A stretch of 12,578 nucleotides of DNA, from NCBI GenBank assembly GCA_016839955.1, contig JAEOTI010000807.1, forward strand, positions 1 through 12,578, written 5' to 3'. This DNA is from Candidatus Hodarchaeota archaeon (GTDB taxonomy: Archaea; Asgardarchaeota; Heimdallarchaeia; Hodarchaeales; YT1-057). The notes beneath the pieces are model-generated. The model did not search any database. It was not told the DNA's origin and saw only the letters and a list, made by a program, of their open reading frames with translations. Positions within the stretch are counted from its first letter, which is position 1. Every line of letters begins with the position of its first letter. Below are positions 1 to 5,854 of this stretch, piece by piece. A program made the translations under genes and the position numbers.

Positions 1-2
1 CT

Positions 3-200
3 GTAACTGACACTCAAAAAAAGATCCTAAAGGAGTTAGAAAAGAACCCAAATATAACTTATGATGAATTAGTAGATAAGATTGATACAAGTAGAAGAAC
101 AATTATCAGACAAATGAACGGCTTAAAAGAGAAAGGAATAGTAAAAAGAGTAGGCCCTGCTAAAGGGGGCCATTGGAAAGTTGTAGAAGAGGATGAATAG
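3..200 (+). CDS. C-terminal fragment of a winged-helix DNA-binding protein (5' end outside window)
   Basis: The frame is open from the window edge for 65 codons and ends in TAG. The peptide is a winged helix-turn-helix: a helix around QKKILKELEKNP, then TYDELVDKI, a recognition helix around SRRTIIRQMNGLKEKG, and a wing ending in VKRVGPAKGGHWKVV. Winged helices ending in a 'G-x-x-K-G-G-x-W-x-V' type wing commonly form the C-terminus of AlbA_2/Schlafen-like ATP-binding regulators in archaea and bacteria. Assignment to that family is an inference, because the catalytic or ATP-binding part lies outside the window. Its last codons contain GAGG, which could serve as the ribosome site for the zinc-ribbon ORF starting 1 nt after the stop, so the two are probably co-translated. 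Confidence 0.75.
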   Translation, partial: VTDTQKKILKELEKNPNITYDELVDKIDTSRRTIIRQMNGLKEKGIVKRVGPAKGGHWKVVEEDE

Positions 201-201
201 T

Positions 202-309
202 ATGATCTGTAAAATCTGCGGTATCAACGAAACTGATAATCCAGATAGTATCTGTGATGATTGTAAGTTTTCAATAATTAGTAATGATGATATTCCACCA
301 ACATTCTAG
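202..309 (+). CDS. 35-aa zinc-ribbon-like microprotein
   Basis: This short ORF begins 1 nt after the stop of the winged-helix gene and encodes 35 residues with two CxxC pairs: CKIC at residues 3-6 and CDDC at 18-21. It ends in a hydrophobic and acidic tail, FSIISNDDIPPTF. The spacing of the two pairs (11 residues between them) fits a small zinc knuckle or ribbon that binds one metal. Coding status is supported by tight coupling to the upstream gene, a GAGG in the preceding codons, and a second copy of its first ten codons after the next gene (1424-1453, 25 of 30 bases identical, with mostly silent or conservative changes). I recall similar tiny zinc peptides in methanogens but cannot name a function. 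It may be a partner or stability factor for the gene it follows. Confidence 0.65.
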   Translation: MICKICGINETDNPDSICDDCKFSIISNDDIPPTF

Positions 310-319
310 TTGTTATACC

Positions 320-327
320 TTTATATT
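320..327 (+). promoter_or_regulatory. Candidate TATA box for the PD-(D/E)XK nuclease gene
   Basis: TTTATATT resembles an archaeal TATA element and sits 10 nt after the microprotein stop. A start of transcription about 25 nt downstream (near 349) would leave a leader of about 40 nt containing the strong GGGGAGG ribosome site at 379-385. A second AT-rich candidate, CTTTAAATT at about 338-346, would give a shorter leader. The choice between them is uncertain. Confidence 0.35.
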
Positions 328-390
328 ACCACAATACTTTAAATTGTAACATGTCTATACATAAAATGTGTTTTAAAAGGGGAGGCATAA

Positions 391-1422
391 ATGGCAAAAG
401 ATGCAAGAATTTGGGAGATTTCCGATAACGATAGCCTTAAAGAGATTAAAAAATCACACTTAAATCTTGAAGAACGTATTGAAAAGTGGCTAGAACAAGA
501 TATCTCCATTCTCTCCGATGATTTATTAGTAATTGGTCGACAAGTTGACACTGCTATTTGTGGTATTATTGATCTGTTGTGTTTAGATATTGATGGTGAT
601 GTGGTTATTGTAGAGTTGAAGCGAGATAAAACACCGCGCGAAGTAACGGCTCAGGTACTTGATTATGCATCATGGGTAAAAGAGTTATCAAATGACAAAA
701 TCACAGAAATTGCTACAAAATATCTTGCTGATAAAGCTCCATTGGATGAAGCTTTTAAACAAAAATTTGAAGAAGAGATCCCTGAAACACTCAATAGTGA
801 ACATAAAATGCTTATTGTTGGTTCTGAAATTGATGCACGTTCAGAAAGAATCATCAATTATCTTTCAGATACCTATGGTGTTGGTATTAATGCAGCCACG
901 TTTCAATATTTTAAAAATGAAAAGAATCAAGAATTTTTAGCACGCGTGTTTTTAATTGAACCAAGCGAAGTCGAATATAAAACAAAGACGAAAACATCAT
1001 CGAAGCGCAAACCATACTTAACATATGAACAACTTGAGCAGATATCGGAAAATAATGGTGTCAAAGATTTATATCTTGATCTATTCGAAAGACTCTCAGT
1101 TTTTTTCGATCAAAATGTTCCAACAACCCATTCATTATGTTTCATGGGTAAATTTGGTGATAAACGAAAAGTCCTTTTTAGTTTGATTCCCAAAGATAGC
1201 AAAAAGGATGAAGGGATTAAATTTCAGGTTTATATTCATAGATTAGCAGAATATATGGATGTCGATATCAAATATTTAACAGAAATATTGCCGCAGGATC
1301 ATCAAGACTGGTCATATCAAAAGAGTGATTCATTAGAATGGTCAGGATTTGAAGGATTTTTTAGTAATAAGGATGAGATTAACAGATTCATTGATGGTTT
1401 AAATCAGTTAAGGAAGAAATAA
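391..1422 (+). CDS. PD-(D/E)XK (RecB/NucS/DUF91-like) nuclease
   Basis: A 343-residue protein with a restriction-endonuclease-like fold at its N-terminus. The catalytic signature is visible: IID with Asp61, then VIVELKRDK with Glu75 and Lys77, and a following Q-V-L-D-Y segment (Gln88, Tyr92) typical of RecB-like nucleases. The 14-residue Asp-to-Glu spacing is normal for the fold. Residues 138-190 (LIVGSEID to RVFLIEP) continue the nuclease-type beta core. A basic, Thr/Ser-rich linker (about 197-207) joins an unassigned C-terminal domain (208-343) rich in aromatics near its end. Archaeal NucS carries the nuclease domain at its C-terminus, so this is not classical NucS/EndoMS but a related DUF91-type enzyme with an added C-terminal domain. 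The ATG is fixed by GGGGAGG five bases upstream. A truncated zinc-peptide ORF follows 1 nt after the stop. A role in foreign-DNA or damaged-DNA cleavage is inferred; the substrate is unknown. Confidence 0.8.
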   Translation: MAKDARIWEISDNDSLKEIKKSHLNLEERIEKWLEQDISILSDDLLVIGRQVDTAICGIIDLLCLDIDGDVVIVELKRDKTPREVTAQVLDYASWVKELSNDKITEIATKYLADKAPLDEAFKQKFEEEIPETLNSEHKMLIVGSEIDARSERIINYLSDTYGVGINAATFQYFKNEKNQEFLARVFLIEPSEVEYKTKTKTSSKRKPYLTYEQLEQISENNGVKDLYLDLFERLSVFFDQNVPTTHSLCFMGKFGDKRKVLFSLIPKDSKKDEGIKFQVYIHRLAEYMDVDIKYLTEILPQDHQDWSYQKSDSLEWSGFEGFFSNKDEINRFIDGLNQLRKK

Positions 1423-1423
1423 T

Positions 1424-1498
1424 ATGCTCTGTAAAATCTGTGGTGTAAATGAATCAAAGCCTATAGATCATTCCAATCTTACGATTCTGTTGTCTTAG
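1424..1498 (+). pseudogene. Truncated second copy of the zinc-ribbon microprotein
   Basis: A 24-codon ORF starts 1 nt after the nuclease stop and begins MLCKICGVNE, matching MICKICGINE of the 35-aa peptide at 202-309. After the tenth codon the similarity ends, and the second CxxC pair needed for a four-cysteine zinc site is missing. Reading the other frames does not restore it. The remaining residues (SKPIDHSNLTILLS) look like out-of-family sequence. The copy therefore seems to have been cut around 1454 by the event that placed the mcrBC module next to it. It could alternatively be a diverged two-cysteine version that dimerises, but decay is the simpler reading. Confidence 0.55.
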
Positions 1499-1513
1499 GT
1501 AATACATCCATTA

Positions 1514-2614
1514 TTAAAAGTCATTAATTAGTGCTAATAAATCTTTTTTAATTTCTTGCCAAGGTTGAGCAAGATTTATTGATTCCCATCTTATTCTATG
1601 TCCTTGGATTTCAATTTCCTCTGAGAGATTATAAGTTGCTGTTGGGTACAACAGTATACCTGTTGATTTTCGATAATATTCTGATTTATGCTCCTGTGTT
1701 TTTAAATATGAATATATTTGGTACAAATGCTTTGTATTAAATGTTAAATTATCCCATCTCCCTTCTACAATACTTTCTTTAGTAAACTTTGTATCTAGGA
1801 TTATTATTTTTCTTGATTCTTTATGCTCAAATATTATATCTGGTTTCATAATTGGTAAAAAGGCTGTTTCTTCTGTTGTTGGCCAATTAATAATTGATTG
1901 AGGATTAACGTTCCAGTCTTTTAAATGATACTTATAAAACTCTGCAACAAATTTTTCATAAATATCATAGAGAGTAAGTTCATCACGATTCACCTTTAAA
2001 AGATAATCCTTTCCCCTTTTTTCAACAGGCATTAAACGAGAGTACAGAAGATAACAAAGTGTTAGCATAAGTCTATAATCCATATCCCTTTGTAGTAATA
2101 GTTCTCGTCTAATATCTGTTGGTTTTAAATCGATTAAATCAATACCATCCATTTCCTGTATAATGCTACGTAAATTATTCCTTTGATCCTTTGCTTTTAT
2201 TTTATCAGAACCAAAATCACCAACTTGTATCATCCGAGATAATGTACTCCGAATAATCTGATTTTTAAACACATTTTTCATGTATAAATAATATCGCGAA
2301 AAAGTTCGGCCTTGAGGAAAACATAGAAATTTTATACTCTTATCAAAGTCAATCCTTCCACGAATACCATAAATTTCATTTTCAATTTCGTTATAATCTC
2401 TACCAAGACCAATACGAATCCGCTGTTGTATTTGTTTTGTTAATATTGAAGCCAACAAACAATCAATATTAGGTGCACTTTCAACTTCTGACCTCCACCT
2501 GTTTCTTAACTTATCACGGGATTTCAGATAATAAATTAACATGTACCAAATATTTCTGATTGGAATCCCATAGCTTGTGGATTCCATTTCTTTGCTTTCA
2601 GCCGTTATAATCAT
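1514..2614 (-). CDS. mcrC: McrC, nuclease subunit of the McrBC modification-dependent restriction system
   Basis: A 366-residue protein, a usual length for McrC. It has the family N-terminal region (IPIRNIWYMLIYYL at 17-30, GIRGRIDFDKSI at 83-94) and a C-terminal PD-(D/E)XK nuclease domain: MKPDIIF with Asp259, IILDTKF with Asp274 and Lys276, and the helix HLYQIYSYL (297-305) with Gln299. All catalytic positions are present. In the known complex McrC binds the McrB GTPase hexamers, stimulates GTP hydrolysis, and cuts DNA when the complexes meet after recognising modified sites. The start overlaps the mcrB stop by four bases (ATGA), so translation is coupled. No good ribosome site precedes it, which fits coupling. 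It converges with the plus-strand nuclease and truncated peptide, with 15 bases between the stop codons. Confidence 0.92.
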   Translation of the reverse strand: MIITAESKEMESTSYGIPIRNIWYMLIYYLKSRDKLRNRWRSEVESAPNIDCLLASILTKQIQQRIRIGLGRDYNEIENEIYGIRGRIDFDKSIKFLCFPQGRTFSRYYLYMKNVFKNQIIRSTLSRMIQVGDFGSDKIKAKDQRNNLRSIIQEMDGIDLIDLKPTDIRRELLLQRDMDYRLMLTLCYLLYSRLMPVEKRGKDYLLKVNRDELTLYDIYEKFVAEFYKYHLKDWNVNPQSIINWPTTEETAFLPIMKPDIIFEHKESRKIIILDTKFTKESIVEGRWDNLTFNTKHLYQIYSYLKTQEHKSEYYRKSTGILLYPTATYNLSEEIEIQGHRIRWESINLAQPWQEIKKDLLALINDF

Positions 2615-4701
2615 GTTGTGATCAGCCTATTTTTAATTTTTTCAACTCGGTTAGGATCATCAAACCAATATTCCTGCAATAAAGGAATTATTTCAGTTTC
2701 AATAATATCCAAATACCAATCTGTTTCAAGTTGAGCAAAATCAGATTTATTTGGACAAAAATAACTATGACCAATTTGAAAATTAACGCCGAGCAAACTA
2801 TCATTAGCAATCTCTTCGTTCAACCAGTTCATTCGTGTTATTATAAAATCAATTAGTTCCTCTTTCATGTTTTTTGATTGAAGCCAATATTTATATTTTT
2901 CACTGTTAAACTTAGGCCTCAAAGTAAAAAAGGAAAAACGTCTTCTAAGAGCATAATCTACTATGGCAATTGAGCGATCTGCAGTATTCATTAATCCTAT
3001 GATAAACACATTTGGAGGAATATGGAACCTTTCTTCTTCAGTCCTGCTGTACATCAAAGGTATTGCATATTTTTTGTTCCTTTTATCCACCTCAATTAGC
3101 ATTAGTAGTTCACCAAAAATCTGACTTATATTACCCCTGTTGATTTCATCTATGATAAAAACATATTGGTTCTCTGGATCCTCTTCTGCTTTTTTACAAA
3201 AGTTATAAAAAACTGCATCTCTAAGATAGAAGTTATTTCCCTCATCAGGATTTGGTCTGAAACCCCTTACGAAATCTTCATAACAATACGATTGATGGAA
3301 TTGAACCATTTCAACACGTTTCTCATTTTTTTCCTCGATAAGTGCGTAAGCTAATTTTCGAGCTAAAAATGTTTTACCAACTCCAGGTGAACCTTGCAGT
3401 ATTATATTTTTCTTGGTTTTTAGCTTTTCAAGCATATTTTCAATTTCATATTGTTCAAGGAAAATATCGGATTTTAAAATATCATCAACACTATATGGTT
3501 CTTCAGTTTGTACTTCTTCTTTGGTTTTATCAGCTTCATCACCATACCATCTATCTAAATACCATTCATAGTCTTGAGGTTTATGATTCCAAATAAAATC
3601 CACTAGATTGCGTGAATGTTCGATTAAATCATAATCCTCTGATAAATTCAATTTCGATACAGTAATCCTGAAGGTGTAGAAGAACCATTCTTTAGGTTCG
3701 AAATCACTGTCCCATTCGACTGCAATATTTCGTCCATCTCCCCGATTATCAGTGATTGTACCACGAGCCTTAATTATGTTTTTAGATACTGTATGCCCTC
3801 TACTATCAAAAGGTAGATGTAATTTCTGTGTTGCAGATGCTTTAATAGCAATCTTATCGCCTGGTTTCATTGATTTAACGTCTTCTATGTATTTATCTTC
3901 ATATCCGTTCTGCCAAATCCCCTCATCAATAAACCGCTGTGTCTGGTCATCGCCATCCCAATATGCACCGACCAACCAATAATTATGTTCATCAGGACTA
4001 GGAAGTTGTTCTTTTTTTGTTGAATCTTGTTTTGCATTTTGGTATGCCATTAAAGATATTTCAGGGAAGGATTCCTTTCGTTTTGAAATGCTGTCCAATA
4101 CAGATAAGTAAAAAGATGAGTTGAGTCCAGATGTGGGAAATTGAATTCCTAGATATGTTCTGTTATTTTTATCCAAGCTAATAAATCGCTCAGGGCGAAT
4201 CCAATAAAGCCCCATCGTTAAATTTACATTAACTCCCCAAACGTGGAATGCATCATCTATAGCAGCCATTAAATCATTTTTATTCCCTTTATCCTCAAGA
4301 GCAAGTTTAAAAACATGCCATAATTTTTGAATATCATCGATTTTACGACTTACTTGATAAGCAAAAAACCAGGATTGTTGATTGTTTATCACAGGAATAC
4401 CATCAAAATCTGTTGGTAAAGGGCTCTGAATATTGAACTTTTTCTTGAATTCGGTTAAAATAGCAATCCGTTCTTTTTGTGAAATCCCTCTATTAAATAC
4501 ACCAAAAACAGTAAATGGGTCTATTTCAGTCAAAAGGAAGCTATCACCTTGGTCATTTTTATCCATTAATGGAGTAACTTTGTAATCATTACTACGAAGT
4601 TCTTCAATGAAACTAATTAGCTCATTCTGACGATCTTCCCAATCAACTAATTTATCTGCTAATTCTTTATAAAAAGGTATCCAGCTAAATTTATTTGCCA
4701 T
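2611..4701 (-). CDS. mcrB: McrB, AAA+ GTPase subunit with a modified-DNA reader region
   Basis: A 696-residue protein. The C-terminal AAA+ motor is clear: Walker A GSPGVGKT (437-444), the McrB motif VQFHQSYCYEDFVRGF (466-481), Walker B FIIDEINRGNIS (515-526), the GTPase signature MNTADRS (571-577) and arginine fingers RRRF (586-589). The N-terminal half replaces the short DNA-binding domain of E. coli McrB. Residues about 55-190 (DPFTVFGVFNRGI, then PERFISLDKNNRTYLG) form a domain I recall from many long archaeal and bacterial McrB proteins. Residues about 240-345 (YWLVGAYWDG, then GIWQNG, MKPGDKIAIK) look like an EVE/PUA-type modified-base reader. The reader call is an inference. The start is fixed by GGAGG seven bases upstream (4709-4713). 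It forms a two-gene operon with mcrC and presumably selects modified DNA for cleavage. Confidence 0.92.
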   Translation of the reverse strand: MANKFSWIPFYKELADKLVDWEDRQNELISFIEELRSNDYKVTPLMDKNDQGDSFLLTEIDPFTVFGVFNRGISQKERIAILTEFKKKFNIQSPLPTDFDGIPVINNQQSWFFAYQVSRKIDDIQKLWHVFKLALEDKGNKNDLMAAIDDAFHVWGVNVNLTMGLYWIRPERFISLDKNNRTYLGIQFPTSGLNSSFYLSVLDSISKRKESFPEISLMAYQNAKQDSTKKEQLPSPDEHNYWLVGAYWDGDDQTQRFIDEGIWQNGYEDKYIEDVKSMKPGDKIAIKASATQKLHLPFDSRGHTVSKNIIKARGTITDNRGDGRNIAVEWDSDFEPKEWFFYTFRITVSKLNLSEDYDLIEHSRNLVDFIWNHKPQDYEWYLDRWYGDEADKTKEEVQTEEPYSVDDILKSDIFLEQYEIENMLEKLKTKKNIILQGSPGVGKTFLARKLAYALIEEKNEKRVEMVQFHQSYCYEDFVRGFRPNPDEGNNFYLRDAVFYNFCKKAEEDPENQYVFIIDEINRGNISQIFGELLMLIEVDKRNKKYAIPLMYSRTEEERFHIPPNVFIIGLMNTADRSIAIVDYALRRRFSFFTLRPKFNSEKYKYWLQSKNMKEELIDFIITRMNWLNEEIANDSLLGVNFQIGHSYFCPNKSDFAQLETDWYLDIIETEIIPLLQEYWFDDPNRVEKIKNRLITT

Positions 4702-4708
4702 TTTAAAT

Positions 4709-4713
4709 CCTCC
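4709..4713 (-). promoter_or_regulatory. Ribosome binding site of mcrB
   Basis: GGAGG on the minus strand lies seven bases before the mcrB ATG. It shows that this transcript has a leader, unlike the radC, hsdR and rhh starts in this window. Confidence 0.75.
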
Positions 4714-4751
4714 ACAATTATTTTTCCCTGTTTTCCATATGATCTTTTGAT

Positions 4752-4761
4752 TAATAAATAC
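4752..4761 (-). promoter_or_regulatory. Candidate TATA box for mcrBC
   Basis: On the minus strand this reads GTATTTATTA, with an A-rich upstream flank (AAAAATA) that could hold a BRE. A start of transcription about 26 nt downstream (near 4730) would give a leader of about 30 nt carrying the GGAGG site. The 105-bp gap to the divergent RecB-like remnant must hold both promoters. Confidence 0.4.
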
Positions 4762-4806
4762 TATTTTTCCAATATTGTTAAATTTTAGTAACTTATTCTA
4801 TCGTTA

Positions 4807-5067
4807 ATGGTAATTTATTCTCACTCTAGATTAAGTTGTTATGAACAATGTCCACAGAAGTATAAATTGAAATATCTTGACAAAGTTGAAACTGAAGTTG
4901 AGCAAAGCATAGAAGCTTTTCTTGGTAGTAGGGTTCATGAAACACTCGAGAAGTTGTATCGAGATCTTGGGTATCAGAAAGTGAATACGTTAGATGAACT
5001 CCTTGATTTTTTTCTAGATACTATGTTAAAATCAATCAGTTTTATCTTTTCCATTGAAATCGAATAG
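4807..5067 (+). pseudogene. 5' remnant of a RecB/Cas4-like PD-(D/E)XK nuclease gene
   Basis: The first 69 codons match the N-terminus of PDDEXK_1/RecB-like nucleases: YSHSRLSCYEQCPQKYKLKY (residues 4-23, with Cys11 and Cys15) followed by IEAFLGSRVHETLEKLY (35-51), where Gly40 and His44 belong to motif I. Family members run to roughly 250 residues or more and have later Asp and Glu-x-Lys motifs. Here the family-like sequence stops after LDELLDFF (about 5013), and only a short unrelated tail follows to the stop at 5065-5067. The catalytic residues are absent, so the product cannot be an active nuclease. The tail overlaps antisense with the end of the gene at 5032-5853. The likely explanation is that arrival or rearrangement of the type I module cut the host gene. 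The rest of the gene is not in this window. Confidence 0.75.
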
Positions 5068-5853
5068 GTTCTTCCTCTTTTTTATATCATATTCAATGAT
5101 GTCTATTTTACTTAATTCTTTATTCCTATAGGTAGCATTCGCCTTGATCTTTATTTTTTCAAAAAGTACTTTCTTTAATTCTTCTTTAGACGGAGGGTTA
5201 ATAAAACTGATAGGGACATGTTTGTTAGTTCCTTCTAATGTAAAACCCATTGTACCCTTGTCTATATTAATTAAATACAAGTAACCAAAAAATTCTTCTT
5301 CGTATATCTCAATCAATATTTCTCCCTCAAGTTTTTTAATTACATTTTTTAAAATTTCTTTTTCTTTATAATCAATTTCAGTTTTGATTTCTTTTTTTGC
5401 CGGGGAATAAACAATTAATTTATCTTTTTCTTTTGTTAGAGGTAAAAATATATTATCGATCTCTTTAACAATAGTTAAATTGTTTGTCATATTTTCGATG
5501 TTTATTTGGCATTTTGATTTTTTGTGTTTACTAAATAACCTATCGAATAAAACTACAATACAACCACTGATGATGCCTACACTCATTGGATGATTTAAAA
5601 TAATTTGAATTATTTCTTGGAAGGATCCTTTTTTTAATTTTAGATACAATTTTATGTTTTCATATTCATTAAATTTTTTTTCTTTGTAAAGATTTTTAAT
5701 TATTTCTTTCAATAAAACCTCTGTTGATTTGAGCTGATTTATCAGGAAAGGTATTTCCATCTTCCCATTAAAAGATGGGCCTTCATAAATAAAATATAAT
5801 TCTTCCTCCCTAACTAATAAATCTCCGGTGAAATTTGATTCATACCTTGACAT
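5032..5853 (-). CDS. Uncharacterised hsdM-linked protein with a hydrophobic segment
   Basis: A 273-residue protein of unknown function, last gene of the type I operon. The N-terminus contains LYFIYEGPSFNGKMEI (residues 19-34) followed by a helical stretch with ELLKEII-like character. A KKGSFQEI segment (74-81) precedes a hydrophobic run, SVGIISGCIVVLF (about 91-103), capped by basic residues (SKHKKSK), which could be a single membrane anchor or a buried hairpin. The C-terminal part (175-260) is predicted to be beta-rich and ends in a strand pair around NATYRNKELSKIDIIEYD. From memory, a 'Y-x-GP ... G-S-F ... hydrophobic ... beta domain' layout occurs in unnamed proteins of prophages and defence islands; this was not checked. 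The upstream ATG at 5871 would add six residues but lacks a ribosome site. The ATG at 5853 has GGGAG six bases upstream and begins 1 nt after the hsdM stop, so I chose it. Its 3' end abuts a recombination junction. Confidence 0.75.
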   Translation of the reverse strand: MSRYESNFTGDLLVREEELYFIYEGPSFNGKMEIPFLINQLKSTEVLLKEIIKNLYKEKKFNEYENIKLYLKLKKGSFQEIIQIILNHPMSVGIISGCIVVLFDRLFSKHKKSKCQINIENMTNNLTIVKEIDNIFLPLTKEKDKLIVYSPAKKEIKTEIDYKEKEILKNVIKKLEGEILIEIYEEEFFGYLYLINIDKGTMGFTLEGTNKHVPISFINPPSKEELKKVLFEKIKIKANATYRNKELSKIDIIEYDIKKRKNLFDFNGKDKTD

Positions 5854-5854
5854 C

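Noticed and set aside
1527..1538. ATTAG-TG-CTAAT inverted repeat near the end of mcrC
   Set aside because: Arms of only 5 bp within coding sequence; too weak to support a function.
1543..1549. CTTTTTT as an archaeal oligo-T terminator for the plus-strand nuclease transcript
   Set aside because: A short T-run inside the mcrC coding end is expected by chance in such AT-rich DNA.
3166..3982. Several plus-strand ORFs of 60-85 codons opposite mcrB
   Set aside because: They are antisense to well-supported McrB motifs, lack ribosome sites and show no family features.
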